Positions 35,591-44,987 of a stretch of DNA of 64,000 bases are shown piece after piece. Position 1 is the first letter of the stretch. The number at the start of each line of letters is the position of its first letter. This DNA comes from Rhizobium rhododendri (GTDB taxonomy: Bacteria > Pseudomonadota > Alphaproteobacteria > Rhizobiales > Rhizobiaceae). The DNA is taken from contig NZ_CP117267.1 in NCBI RefSeq assembly GCF_007000325.2, positions 2,108,001-2,172,000 of the forward strand, given 5' to 3'. A program made the translations under genes and the position numbers. The notes beneath the pieces were generated by a model, which was given only the letters and a program-made list of their open reading frames with translations, was not told where the DNA came from and searched no databases.

Positions 35591-37195
35591 TTGACCACTT
35601 TTAGCGATCTTGGCTTGTCCGAACAGATTGTGACGTCTCTGACCCAACAGGGATATTCGACCCCTACCCCGATCCAGGCGGAAGCCATTCCGCTCGTTCT
35701 GCAGGGCCGCGACCTCGTCGGCCTCGCCCAGACCGGCACCGGCAAGACGGCCGCTTTCGGCCTGCCTATCATTGAAATGCTGATGAAGGACGGCAAGCGT
35801 CCCGAACACCGCAGCACCCGCACGCTGATCCTCGCGCCGACCCGCGAACTGGTGAACCAGATCGCTGCCAGCCTGAAGGAATACACCCGCAAGACGCAGC
35901 TGAAGATCGGCCTCGTCGTTGGCGGCGCTTCGATCAACAAGCAGCAGATGCAGATGGAACGCGGCGTCGACATCCTCGTCGCAACGCCTGGGCGTCTGCT
36001 CGACCTGATTGCCCGTCGCGCCCTGACGCTCGGCCATGTGTCCTACCTCGTCCTCGACGAAGCCGACCAGATGCTCGACCTCGGCTTCGTGCATGACCTG
36101 CGCAAGATCTCGAAGATGGTGCCTGCCAAGCGCCAGACGCTGCTGTTCTCGGCCACCATGCCGAAGGCCATCGCCGATCTCGCCGCCGACTTCCTGAGCA
36201 ACCCGGCCCGTGTCGAAGTTTCGCCTCCCGGCAAGGCTGCGGACAAGGTCGAACAGTTCGTTCACTTCGTTTCCGGCCAGAACCACAAGACCGAGCTCCT
36301 CAAGGAATCGATGAACGCCAACCCGGACGGCCGCGCCATGGTCTTCCTGCGTACCAAGCACGGCGCCGAGAAGCTGATGAAGCATCTCGAGCACGTCGGC
36401 TTCGCGGCGGCCTCGATCCACGGCAACAAGAGCCAGGGCCAGCGCGAGCGTGCTTTGAAGTCTTTCAAGGACGGTGAAACCCGCGTTCTCGTCGCCACTG
36501 ACGTCGCTGCCCGTGGCATCGACATCCCCGGCGTCAGCCACGTCTACAACTACGACCTGCCGGAAGTACCGGATGCCTACGTTCACCGCATCGGCCGTAC
36601 GGCCCGTGCCGGTCGCGACGGCATCGCCATCGCCTTCTGCGCTCCGGACGAAATCCGTCTTCTGCGCGACATCGAACGCCTGATGTCCATCGACATCCAG
36701 GTTGCCAGCGGCGAAGCGCCTGCGGACCGTGCCCGTCCTGCCCGTGGTGGCGGTGGCGGCAATCGCTCCGGCGCCGGCGGCAACCGTGGTGGTGGCCAGG
36801 GCCAGGGTCGTGGCGCCGGATCGGGCGCTCCCCGCTCCGACGGCCGTCCTGCTCGTCGTCCGCGTCCAGACGGTGATTTCCGCAGCGAAACCCGCGGTGA
36901 TCGCCCGGCAGTAGCGCGCGAAAACAACCGCAATGCCGATTTCCGTGGCCAGCGCACTGCAGAACGTGCCCCGCGCGAGATTGACAACGATCTGGCCTCA
37001 ACCTCGGATTTCCGCCCGGCCAAGGCGCCGCAGCGTGCTCGGCCAGCCGGCGACAACGGCGCACCACGCAGCCGTCCGCCGCATGGCCGTCCAGCTCACA
37101 AGGCTGGCGAAGCCCGCGGTCGTCCAGACGGCAACAACGGCCAGGCCCGCAAGCCAGCCGGCGGTCGCCCAGGCCCCCGTCGCGAACAGGCGTAA
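35591..37195 (+). CDS. DEAD-box RNA helicase, RhlE-like
   Basis: This ATP-dependent RNA helicase has all core motifs: Q motif (PTPIQAEAIP), AQTGTGKT, APTRELVNQ, TPGRLLD, DEAD (VLDEADQMLD), SAT (FSATMP), VATDVAARGID and HRIGRTARAG. A disordered Arg/Gly-rich tail of about 160 residues (RGGGGGNRSGAGGNRGGGQ and similar) follows, probably for RNA binding or ribosome assembly. I choose the TTG at 35591, giving M-TTFSDLGLSE, the usual opening of the family, with AAAGG 8 nt upstream; an ATG at 35516 adds 25 residues without family similarity. A strong terminator follows. Confidence 0.93.
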   Translation: MTTFSDLGLSEQIVTSLTQQGYSTPTPIQAEAIPLVLQGRDLVGLAQTGTGKTAAFGLPIIEMLMKDGKRPEHRSTRTLILAPTRELVNQIAASLKEYTRKTQLKIGLVVGGASINKQQMQMERGVDILVATPGRLLDLIARRALTLGHVSYLVLDEADQMLDLGFVHDLRKISKMVPAKRQTLLFSATMPKAIADLAADFLSNPARVEVSPPGKAADKVEQFVHFVSGQNHKTELLKESMNANPDGRAMVFLRTKHGAEKLMKHLEHVGFAAASIHGNKSQGQRERALKSFKDGETRVLVATDVAARGIDIPGVSHVYNYDLPEVPDAYVHRIGRTARAGRDGIAIAFCAPDEIRLLRDIERLMSIDIQVASGEAPADRARPARGGGGGNRSGAGGNRGGGQGQGRGAGSGAPRSDGRPARRPRPDGDFRSETRGDRPAVARENNRNADFRGQRTAERAPREIDNDLASTSDFRPAKAPQRARPAGDNGAPRSRPPHGRPAHKAGEARGRPDGNNGQARKPAGGRPGPRREQA

Positions 37196-37216
37196 GCCAA
37201 ACCATCTGACCTCACG

Positions 37217-37248
37217 AAGCGGCGGGAGCAATTCCGCCGCTTTTTCTT
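37217..37248 (+). terminator. Intrinsic terminator after helicase gene
   Basis: AAGCGGCGG (37217-37225), 8-nt loop, CCGCCGCTT (37234-37242), followed by TTTCTTT. It sits 22 nt past the helicase stop. The rest of the 302-bp gap to 37498 shows no gene and should contain the promoter of the ATP-grasp operon. Confidence 0.9.
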
Positions 37249-37497
37249 TGCCTCGCGCATCGACCTCCGGCTGCTGCCGGCAGGGCATCCTGCAGAAAAA
37301 ATAGCCAGCTGCGCAAAGGATGTGCAGAGCAAACATGCCAGCCGGAACGCTTCGCATATTAGTTATTCTGTCTATGCCAGCTCTTTCAGCGCTTGCCGGG
37401 CTTTCCCATTGGTTCCGAAATTCTATCTCCAACTGCGCATGCTTCTTGCATTGCTTCCGCCATTGTATTCAAATGAGAAAAAACGGGGACCGCAGCT

Positions 37498-38907
37498 TTG
37501 GCATTTGACGAAATGATAACGGCCGGTGAAAGCCCGCGCGCGCCTTATCAAACCTATTCGGAATGGTTCAACAACCAAGATCGCGCCCATCTGATTGCCA
37601 AGTCCCGCGACGCCGAGAACATCTTTCGCAAAACAGGCATAACCTTCGCGGTCTACGGACACGAAGATTCATCGGAAAAGCTGATCCCCTTCGATATCAT
37701 CCCGCGCATCATCTCCGGCCGTGAATGGCGAAAGCTCGCGCAGGGCATCGAACAGCGCGTCATCGCACTGAATGCCTTCCTCGACGACATCTACCACAAG
37801 CAGGAAATCATCCGCGCCGGTCGGGTGCCGCGTGAACTGATCGAGAAGAATATCGCCTTCATCCCCGAGATGATCGGCTTCCGGCCTCCGGGCGGCGTTT
37901 ATACCCACATCGTCGGCACTGACATCGTGCGCACCGGCGAAGACCAGTTCTATGTGCTGGAAGACAATGCCCGCACGCCGTCGGGTGTCAGCTACATGCT
38001 GGAAAACCGCGAAACCATGATGCAGATGTTTCCGGAGCTGTTCCATCAGAACAAGGTGCGCCCGGTCGAGGATTATCCGAACCTGTTGCGCCAGAGCCTG
38101 GCGTCGCTTGCCCCTCCCGGCTGTTCGGGCAAGCCGCGCGTCGCAGTTCTGACCCCCGGCATCTACAATTCCGCCTATTACGAGCACTCGTTCCTCGCCG
38201 ACATGATGGGCGTCGAGCTGGTCGAGGGCTCCGACCTCCGCGTCATCGACGGCAAGGTGAAGATGCGTACCACACGCGGCTATGAGGCAATCGACGTTCT
38301 CTACCGCCGCGTCGATGACGAATACCTCGATCCCCTGACCTTCCGGGCGGACTCTGCGCTCGGCATTCCCGGCATCATGGATGTGTATCGTGCCGGCCAC
38401 ATCACCATCGCCAATGCACCCGGCACCGGCATCTCCGACGACAAGGCGATTTACTCTTATATGCCGGAGATCGTCGAATTCTACACCGGTCGCAAGCCGC
38501 TTCTGGAGAACGTGCCGACCTGGCGCTGCTCCGAACCCGACAGCCTCAAATACGTGCTCGAGCATCTGTCCGAACTGGTGGTCAAGGAAGTCCATGGGTC
38601 CGGCGGCTACGGCATGCTGGTTGGCCCGACCTCCTCCAAGAAGGAATGCGCCGAGTTCGCCGAGAAGCTGAAAGCCCGGCCGAACAACTATATTGCCCAG
38701 CCGACACTGTCGCTGTCGACCGTGCCGATCATGGTCAACAAGGGCATCGCGCCACGCCACGTCGACCTCAGGCCCTATGTGCTGGTTTCCGACAAGGTGC
38801 AGATCATTCCCGGCGGACTGACCCGCGTGGCGCTGAAGGAAGGCTCGCTGGTCGTCAACTCCAGCCAGGGCGGCGGCACCAAGGATACCTGGGTACTGGA
38901 GGACTGA
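37498..38907 (+). CDS. Circularly permuted ATP-grasp protein
   Basis: This 469-aa protein of the circularly permuted ATP-grasp type 2 family (DUF404/DUF407) is predicted to form an amide bond by way of an acyl-phosphate. Seen: QFYVLEDNARTPSGVSYMLENR, RVAVLTPGIYNSAYYEHSFLA, YRRVDDEYLDPL, GTGISDDKAIYSYMPEIV and the C-terminal KEVHGSGGYGMLVG and NSSQGGGTKDTWVL. Start: TTG at 37498 with GGGGAC upstream; the ATG at 37513 is the alternative. It forms a tight run with an alpha-E protein (7-nt gap) and a transglutaminase. This trio recurs in many bacteria and is thought to make or modify a peptide; the product is not known. Confidence 0.88.
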   Translation: MAFDEMITAGESPRAPYQTYSEWFNNQDRAHLIAKSRDAENIFRKTGITFAVYGHEDSSEKLIPFDIIPRIISGREWRKLAQGIEQRVIALNAFLDDIYHKQEIIRAGRVPRELIEKNIAFIPEMIGFRPPGGVYTHIVGTDIVRTGEDQFYVLEDNARTPSGVSYMLENRETMMQMFPELFHQNKVRPVEDYPNLLRQSLASLAPPGCSGKPRVAVLTPGIYNSAYYEHSFLADMMGVELVEGSDLRVIDGKVKMRTTRGYEAIDVLYRRVDDEYLDPLTFRADSALGIPGIMDVYRAGHITIANAPGTGISDDKAIYSYMPEIVEFYTGRKPLLENVPTWRCSEPDSLKYVLEHLSELVVKEVHGSGGYGMLVGPTSSKKECAEFAEKLKARPNNYIAQPTLSLSTVPIMVNKGIAPRHVDLRPYVLVSDKVQIIPGGLTRVALKEGSLVVNSSQGGGTKDTWVLED

Positions 38908-38914
38908 TACGGAC

Positions 38915-39856
38915 ATGCTTGGAAGAACCGCCAATGGCCTCTACTGGATGTTCCGTTACATCGAGCGCGCCGAAAACATTGCCCGCCTGGTCGACGCCGG
39001 AATGCGCATGTCGCTGACCCGCATGGGCGCGGTCGAAGACGATTGGGACGGTGTGCTGCAAAGCGCCGGCGTCCGCGAAACCTACGACGTCGGCCACGCC
39101 AAGCTCACCGGCGCCGACGCCATCGACTACCTTTTGCGCGACCGCAACAATCCCTCGAGCGTCATGTCCTGCATCGATGCCGGCCGCAACAATGCCCGCA
39201 TGGTGCGAACCGCGCTGACACGCGAGACCTGGGAAGCGACCAACGAGTGCTGGATCGACCTCAAGGCGCTGCTCGGCAAACGGCTGAAGGCGGCGGAAAT
39301 GCCTGAAGTCATCGATGCGATAAAGCGTCGCGCCGGACTGATTCGTGGCGCATTCCACGGCTCCATGCTGCGCAACGAACTCTACAACTTCGCCCGCATC
39401 GGTACATTCATCGAGCGCGCGGACAATACGGCACGCATCCTCGACGTCAAATATTACGTGCTGCTGCCATCCGTCTCGGCGGTCGGTTCATCGCTGGACA
39501 ATGTCCAGTGGGAGTCGATCCTGCGCTCGGTCTCGGCCCATCGCTCCTACAGCTGGGTCTACGATGCGGAATACAAGCCGTCGAACATTGCCGACTTTCT
39601 GATCCTCAACAGCCAGATGCCGCGCTCGCTCGCCTATTGCTACGAGAAGATCGTCAGCAATCTCAGCTATCTCGCCCGCGAGGATGGCGAACGTCTTGCT
39701 GCCCATGACACCGGTGAAAGCATCCGCAAAATGCTGCAGACGCTGGAGATCAAGGATATCATGAACAACGGCCTGCACGAATTTCTCGAGAACTTCGTCT
39801 GGCGCAATAACCAGCTCGGCCAGGAAATATCCGACGGTTATCGTTTCAATCAATAA
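38915..39856 (+). CDS. Alpha-E domain protein (DUF403)
   Basis: This 313-aa all-helical protein of the alpha-E/DUF403 family begins with LGRTANGLYWMFRYIERAENIARLVDAG, the family signature, and has RTALTRETWEATNECW and FIERADNTARILDVKYY later. The ER-A-(E/D)-N-(I/T)-AR motif appears twice, suggesting an internal repeat. Function is unknown, but it is almost always encoded beside a circularly permuted ATP-grasp protein and a transglutaminase, as here, with 7 nt on the upstream side and 12 nt to the likely start downstream. Confidence 0.88.
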   Translation: MLGRTANGLYWMFRYIERAENIARLVDAGMRMSLTRMGAVEDDWDGVLQSAGVRETYDVGHAKLTGADAIDYLLRDRNNPSSVMSCIDAGRNNARMVRTALTRETWEATNECWIDLKALLGKRLKAAEMPEVIDAIKRRAGLIRGAFHGSMLRNELYNFARIGTFIERADNTARILDVKYYVLLPSVSAVGSSLDNVQWESILRSVSAHRSYSWVYDAEYKPSNIADFLILNSQMPRSLAYCYEKIVSNLSYLAREDGERLAAHDTGESIRKMLQTLEIKDIMNNGLHEFLENFVWRNNQLGQEISDGYRFNQ

Positions 39857-39868
39857 GCGGGTTTGATC

Positions 39869-40690
39869 ATGAGACTGAAGATTAGTCACGTCACCGAATA
39901 CCGCTACGACGAACCGTCGCAATTCTCGTTGCAGCGGCTGCGTCTGACGCCGCTCACCGGCCCCGGACAGACCGTGCTCGACTGGTCGCTGACCGTCGAA
40001 GGCGCCAAGACGGAGGTCGAATATGACGACCAGTTCGGCAATCGTACCAACCTGATGTCGCTCGATGGCGCGCAGGATCGCACCCGCATCGTCGCTATGG
40101 GCGAGATCGAGACGCACGAGCTGAATGGTGTGATCGGCCCACACTCCGGCTATTGCCCGCTCTGGCTGTTCCTACGCGACACGCCGCTCACCAAGGCCGG
40201 CAAATTGACCAAGGAACTGGTGCGTTCGGCGACCGGCGAGAGCGAGATCGGTCGCATGCACGCGCTGATGGGCACCATCAACCGGACTGTCGAGTATATC
40301 CAGGGCACCAGCGATACCGAGACGACAGCCGAGCAGGCGCTGGAGAGAAAGAGCGGCGTCTGTCAGGACCACGCCCATATCTTCATCGCTGCCGCGCACG
40401 CCATGCGCATCCCTGCCCGCTATGTCTCGGGCTACCTGATGATGGAAGGCATTACCGAGCAGACGGCAACGCATGCCTGGGCAGAAGCCTACATGCCGGG
40501 CCTCGGCTGGATCGGCTTCGACCCGGCAAACGACATCTGCCCGGACGAACGCTATGTCCGGATTGCGACAGGCCTCAGCTACCGCGACGCCGCTCCCGTC
40601 TCAGGGATGCGCATCGGCACGCCCGGGGAAAGCCTGACGGTGAAGGTGACAGTCGAAGCAGAACAGATGCAGAGCCAGTCGCAAAGCTGA
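39869..40690 (+). CDS. Transglutaminase-like cysteine protease family protein
   Basis: This 273-aa cytoplasmic transglutaminase-fold protein has an N-terminal beta domain (LKISHVTEYRYDEPSQFS) and a papain-like core with the catalytic triad visible: Cys in RKSGVCQDHAH, His in QTATHAWAEAY, Asp in GWIGFDPAND. Members may cleave or form amide bonds. The third gene of the ATP-grasp/alpha-E run, it probably acts on the same substrate. ATG at 39869 is preferred over an upstream TTG at 39863. Confidence 0.9.
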   Translation: MRLKISHVTEYRYDEPSQFSLQRLRLTPLTGPGQTVLDWSLTVEGAKTEVEYDDQFGNRTNLMSLDGAQDRTRIVAMGEIETHELNGVIGPHSGYCPLWLFLRDTPLTKAGKLTKELVRSATGESEIGRMHALMGTINRTVEYIQGTSDTETTAEQALERKSGVCQDHAHIFIAAAHAMRIPARYVSGYLMMEGITEQTATHAWAEAYMPGLGWIGFDPANDICPDERYVRIATGLSYRDAAPVSGMRIGTPGESLTVKVTVEAEQMQSQSQS

Positions 40691-40821
40691 TACCATACGC
40701 TACGACCGAAGGAGCAGATCTGCCGCTGGTCGTGGGGCATTTTGATAATGTCGCAGACAGGCTTCAGTCGACCCGCCGCTTGTTCTAATGTCGCCTCACA
40801 ACACGAAGCGGAGTGGCATTC

Positions 40822-43383
40822 ATGGCAGAGTTCCCGAACAAGGCGAAGGTCGTTATCATCGGTCTGGGGGGCATCGTCGGCGCCTCCATCGTCCACCACC
40901 TGATTGAGCGCGGTTGGGACGATATCGTCGGGATCGACAAATCGGGCGTGCCGACAGACATCGGCTCTACCGCCCATGCCTCCGACTTCTGCTACGCCAC
41001 CAGCCATGATTTCCTCTCCTGCTGGACAACCCTCTATTCCATCGATTTCTACGAGAAGATGGGCCATTACGCCCGCGTTGGCGGCATCGAGGTCGCGCGT
41101 GTCGGGGACGACAGCCGCATGGACGAGATCAAGCGCAAGGTCGCCTCGGGCAAGGCTTTCGGCACCCGCGCCGAATTGATCGGCCCGGCCGAGATCAAGG
41201 CGAAATTTCCGCTGATCGAAGAAGATCTGGTTCAGGGTGGCCTTTGGGATCCGGATGCCGGCCTCGTCATTCCGCGCTCGCAGACCGTTGCCGGCAAGCT
41301 GGTCGATCAGGCCGAAGCCTCCGGCAAGCTAAAGGTGTTCGCCAACACTTCCGCGCGCTCGCTGGTGGTGGAGAATGGCCGGATCAAGGCCGTCGTCACC
41401 GACCGGGGCACCGTCGAGGCCGATTACGTCGTCGTTTGCGCCGGCATCTGGGGCCGCCTGATCGCCGAGATGGTTGGCGAGGACCTGCCGGTCATGCCGA
41501 TCGACCATCCGCTGACCTTCTTCGGCCCCTACACCGAGTTCGCAGGCACCGGCAAGGAGATCGGCTGGCCGCTGATGCGCGACCAGGGCAACTCCGCCTA
41601 TATGCGCGACACTGGCGACCCGAAGACAGCCGAAGGTGGCCAGATCGAGTGGGGCTACTACGAGGAAACCAATCCGCGCCTCTGTCATCCCCGCGAGCTG
41701 CTCGAAAAGCACCAGACCCGCCAGTCGCCGTCACAGCGCGATCTCGACCTCGAGCAGGTGCTGGCGCCGCTGGAACGCGCCATGGAACTGACGCCGATCC
41801 TGGCCGAACTCGGCTACAACGAAAGCCATTCGTTCAACGGCCTGCTGCAGGTGACATCCGATGGCGGTCCGTCCATGGGCGAGAGCCAGAAAGTGCGCGG
41901 TCTCTGGTATGCCGTCGCCATCTGGGTCAAGGACGGCCCTGGCATGGGCAAGCTGATCGCCGACTGGATGACTGACGGACGCACCTCCATCGACCATCAC
42001 GCCGTCGACTATTCGCGCTTCTATCCGCACCAGATGGAAGAGCAGATGATCTGGGATCGCTGCTCGGAAACCGCCACCAAGGTCTACAATCCCGCCGTCC
42101 ACCCGCGCGAGCCCTTCTCCAAGGGCCGCAATGTCCGCCGTTCGCCGTTCTGGGAGCGCGAGAAGGAACTGGGCGGCTACTTCATGGAACTGGGCGGCTG
42201 GGAGCGCGCCCATGGCTATGCCGCCAACGAGCATCTGCTGGAAAAATACGCCGACCGCGTACCCGTGCGCGAGAACGAGTGGGACAACCGCCATTTCTGG
42301 CGCGTCTCCAACGCCGAGCATCTGGCGATGAGCGAGGATTGCGGCATCGTCAACCTGTCGCATTTCGCCATGTTCGATATCGAAGGCCCGGATCACGTCG
42401 AACTGATGGAATGGCTCTGCGCTGCCAAGATCGGCGGCGACGGCAATATTGGCAAAGGCATCTACACCCACTTCCTCGACGAGGAAGGCATGGTTCGCGC
42501 CGACTTTACGGTGATCCGCATGGCTGATCGCTGCCGGATGATCGACGGCGCCGACGCTGGCCCGCGCGATTTCCACTACATGCGCCGCGTCGCAGAGGAC
42601 AAAGGCTTCGATGTCACCATCACCGACGTCACCGAGAAATACATCACCATCGGCATCTGGGGACCGAATGCTCGGGAGACGCTGCAGAAGGTGGTCGAAG
42701 ACCCTGCCGCCCTCGCCCCTGAAAACTTCCCCTTCGCAGCCATCAAGCCGCTGAAGATCGGCGGCAAAAACGTTACGGCGTTCCGTATCTCCTACGTCGG
42801 CGAACAGGGCTGGGAGTTGCACATGGCCTATGACGACGGCCTTGCCGTCTGGGATGCCTTGCGCGCAACGGGCGTGATGGCGTTCGGCGTCGAGACCTAT
42901 GCCAACTCCCGCCGGATGGAGAAAAGCCTGCGCCTGCAGAATGCCGATCTTCTGACGGAGTACAATCTTCTGGAAGCAGATCTGGCTCGTCCCAAGGTCA
43001 AGGAAGCGGATTTCGTCGGCAAGGCAAAGCATCTGGAATATCGGGCCAGAGACCATCAGCCGGCCATGCTCTGCACGCTCGTGATGACGGACAACATCGA
43101 TGCCAAGGGCGTGGGGCGCTACCCCGTTGGCATCCTGCCGGTCCTGGATCCCGAAACCGGCGAGACGCTGGTCGACGAACTCGGCCGACGCTCCTTCACC
43201 ACCTCCATCGCCTACGGCCCGACGATCGGCAAGAATATCGCGCTTGCCTATCTGCCATGGTCCCATGCCGAGATGGGTCGCAAACTGATAGTCGAGTATT
43301 TTGGCGAGACCTATCCGGTCGAGGTGGTCGCCGTCGGCTACAAACCGCTTTACGATCCTGACAACCTAAAGCCGCGAAGCTGA
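40822..43383 (+). CDS. FAD/GcvT-family dimethylglycine or sarcosine dehydrogenase-like protein
   Basis: This 853-aa two-module enzyme has an N-terminal DAO-type FAD domain (VVIIGLGGIVGASIVHHL, with GxGGxxG spacing), an FAO middle domain, and a C-terminal GcvT/tetrahydrofolate-binding module (GPNARETLQK, RISYVGEQGWELHM, GVETYANSRRMEKSLR). The architecture is that of enzymes that oxidatively demethylate dimethylglycine, sarcosine or related N-methyl compounds, transferring the one-carbon unit to folate. Substrate not determined. GGAG lies 9 nt before the ATG at 40822; a GTG at 40813 is the alternative. It is a single gene closed by a hairpin. Confidence 0.87.
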   Translation: MAEFPNKAKVVIIGLGGIVGASIVHHLIERGWDDIVGIDKSGVPTDIGSTAHASDFCYATSHDFLSCWTTLYSIDFYEKMGHYARVGGIEVARVGDDSRMDEIKRKVASGKAFGTRAELIGPAEIKAKFPLIEEDLVQGGLWDPDAGLVIPRSQTVAGKLVDQAEASGKLKVFANTSARSLVVENGRIKAVVTDRGTVEADYVVVCAGIWGRLIAEMVGEDLPVMPIDHPLTFFGPYTEFAGTGKEIGWPLMRDQGNSAYMRDTGDPKTAEGGQIEWGYYEETNPRLCHPRELLEKHQTRQSPSQRDLDLEQVLAPLERAMELTPILAELGYNESHSFNGLLQVTSDGGPSMGESQKVRGLWYAVAIWVKDGPGMGKLIADWMTDGRTSIDHHAVDYSRFYPHQMEEQMIWDRCSETATKVYNPAVHPREPFSKGRNVRRSPFWEREKELGGYFMELGGWERAHGYAANEHLLEKYADRVPVRENEWDNRHFWRVSNAEHLAMSEDCGIVNLSHFAMFDIEGPDHVELMEWLCAAKIGGDGNIGKGIYTHFLDEEGMVRADFTVIRMADRCRMIDGADAGPRDFHYMRRVAEDKGFDVTITDVTEKYITIGIWGPNARETLQKVVEDPAALAPENFPFAAIKPLKIGGKNVTAFRISYVGEQGWELHMAYDDGLAVWDALRATGVMAFGVETYANSRRMEKSLRLQNADLLTEYNLLEADLARPKVKEADFVGKAKHLEYRARDHQPAMLCTLVMTDNIDAKGVGRYPVGILPVLDPETGETLVDELGRRSFTTSIAYGPTIGKNIALAYLPWSHAEMGRKLIVEYFGETYPVEVVAVGYKPLYDPDNLKPRS

Positions 43384-43393
43384 TGCGCAATCA

Positions 43394-43415
43394 GGCACTC
43401 CGCAACCGGAGTGCC
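43394..43415. terminator. Hairpin between convergent genes
   Basis: GGCACTCCG (43394-43402), loop CAAC, CGGAGTGCC (43407-43415) lies 10 nt past the GcvT-family gene stop and just before the DUF4112 stop on the other strand. The 9-bp stem has no U-run, so it is probably a weak terminator or 3'-protecting structure for both genes. Confidence 0.6.
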
Positions 43416-43422
43416 CGAGCTG

Positions 43423-43824
43423 CTAACGCCTTCCGGCAAAGAGCTCTCGTTCTTCCACTTCGAAATGCTCCAGAAGGAGCTGGACATTGCGCCGGTTGGA
43501 TTTGAAATAGACGTCGAAGAGATCGCCGATCAGCGGCACACTCCCGGCGACAGTATCGAGCCCGATATTCCCCAGCATCTTCAGCAGCAACTGGTTCGAA
43601 ACGCCCAGCCGTCTCGCCTCGTTGACGATAACGAGGCCGATCAGCGCACCGCCGGCGTCGCCGATGCCCGGGATAAGCCCCATCACCGAGTCGGCGCCGA
43701 AGCTTATGCCGGTGCCCGGTATGCGGATGGCGCTGTCCATCAGCCGTGCAATGCCGTGGGCGCGGCGCAACCGGCTGACCAACTCGTGGCGTTGCATCGC
43801 CTGGCCCGTGTCAGTTCTTGTCAT
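43423..43824 (-). CDS. DUF4112 family protein
   Basis: This small 133-aa protein of the DUF4112 family has the diagnostic LMDSAIRIPGTGISFGADSVMGLIPGIGDAGGALI with paired GxGD/PGxG turns, and VPLIGDLFDVYFKSNRRN near the C-terminus. The middle is hydrophobic and may associate with membrane. Function is unknown. It is downstream of the second transglutaminase gene on the same strand, 45 nt away. Confidence 0.9.
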   Translation of the reverse strand: MTRTDTGQAMQRHELVSRLRRAHGIARLMDSAIRIPGTGISFGADSVMGLIPGIGDAGGALIGLVIVNEARRLGVSNQLLLKMLGNIGLDTVAGSVPLIGDLFDVYFKSNRRNVQLLLEHFEVEERELFAGRR

Positions 43825-43869
43825 GAATACCTCTGTCAGCCGCCAGGACGGCGGCGATTTTTATTGGCC

Positions 43870-44736
43870 TCACTGGGCGCCGGCGTTCGGCGCCGGCTCT
43901 TCCGTGGAGATCGCATCCGTCGTCCGCCCGGGCTTCTCGCCCGACCCGTCCGCGTGCTCGATGGTGATCTTCACCGGGCCGGGCTCCATTTTGCCGAAGG
44001 GAGACGCAAAGGCGATTTCAGCCGCGTCACGCCCGACGCCGATCCGCACCAAACCATCGAGATTGGCCTGGCGGGTGGCATCGAACAGCCACCATCGGCC
44101 ACCCATGTAGGCTTCGAAAACAGCATGGAAATCGCGAGGCTCGAGCCCGTATGCGTAGCAGGACACAAAGCGGGCCGGAATATTCAGAGCGCGGCAGAAG
44201 GCAATGCCGATATGCGCGAAATCGCGACACACGCCGGCCCGCAACAACAGGCTTTCGTCGGCCGTCGTCTGCTCGTTCGACGCACCCCGGCGGTAATCGA
44301 TATTCTCATGGATCCAGTTGCAGATCGCCGTCACACGTCTGTGCCCACCAGGCATCGCTCCAAACTCTCGGTTGGCGAAGGCAGCCAGCCGGTCCGAGGG
44401 CACGAACCGCGACGGCAGCAGGAACGGCACGATATCGAGCGGCAGTTCGGACAGCGGCGTCTCGTCGATGGTCTCCGGGTCGGCGCGGAAGACATCGAGC
44501 GTCACCTCAGCCTCATATGAAAGGTGGAGCGGACCCGGCGACGCGTCGATGCTGAGATAGCGATTGTTGATATCTGGAACCACATGGGTCCGGCGCTTCA
44601 GATCAGGGGTGATGATCAAACGTTCGGTGAGCTGCTGATGACGCATCAGTCTCGCAACTTCCAGATTGAAGATGAACGTCGTCGGCTCGAGAACCTCGTA
44701 CGACAAATCGCAGCCGAGCCTGTATCGTACGGTCAT
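43870..44736 (-). CDS. Transglutaminase-like protein, second copy
   Basis: This 288-aa transglutaminase-fold protein has the triad Cys in RAGVCRDFAHIG, His in RDFHAVFEAY and Asp in WLFDATRQ. It differs from the protein at 39869 in its N-terminal domain and in using CRDFAH rather than CQDHAH, so it is a different subfamily, not a recent duplicate. The start at 44736 has AGGGATTGGAA upstream; an earlier start at 44784 lacks similarity. Substrate unknown. Confidence 0.87.
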   Translation of the reverse strand: MTVRYRLGCDLSYEVLEPTTFIFNLEVARLMRHQQLTERLIITPDLKRRTHVVPDINNRYLSIDASPGPLHLSYEAEVTLDVFRADPETIDETPLSELPLDIVPFLLPSRFVPSDRLAAFANREFGAMPGGHRRVTAICNWIHENIDYRRGASNEQTTADESLLLRAGVCRDFAHIGIAFCRALNIPARFVSCYAYGLEPRDFHAVFEAYMGGRWWLFDATRQANLDGLVRIGVGRDAAEIAFASPFGKMEPGPVKITIEHADGSGEKPGRTTDAISTEEPAPNAGAQ

Positions 44737-44987
44737 TTCCAATCCCTGACAGCGTGTGTTGTGCAACGCTCCCAAACAGTTCACCCGCCATTTTGTTCCA
44801 GCCGATATCAGCGCATGACCTGCAATTATCAGGGCTCAGCGAGTGGCCTCCTTATATTAGACACTTATCGGCGGATTGAAGGAAAGCGATTTAAAACAAC
44901 GCCCTATGGAACAACATTCATCTTCAGGAATTTCTTATCCGCACTGGCCGACACGTCGTCGGCCTACATAATCCTAGGGAGTCCTTT

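Noticed and set aside
35354..36586. 410-codon minus-strand frame opposite the DEAD-box helicase
   Set aside because: The helicase motifs on the plus strand are unambiguous; the antisense protein has no family features.
40691..40821. Glycine riboswitch before the GcvT-family gene
   Set aside because: The 131-nt gap shows no recognisable tandem aptamer structure or conserved glycine-riboswitch core.
41731..43266. 511-codon minus-strand frame opposite the GcvT-family gene
   Set aside because: It is the antisense of a long, well-conserved enzyme gene and has no supported start or domain.
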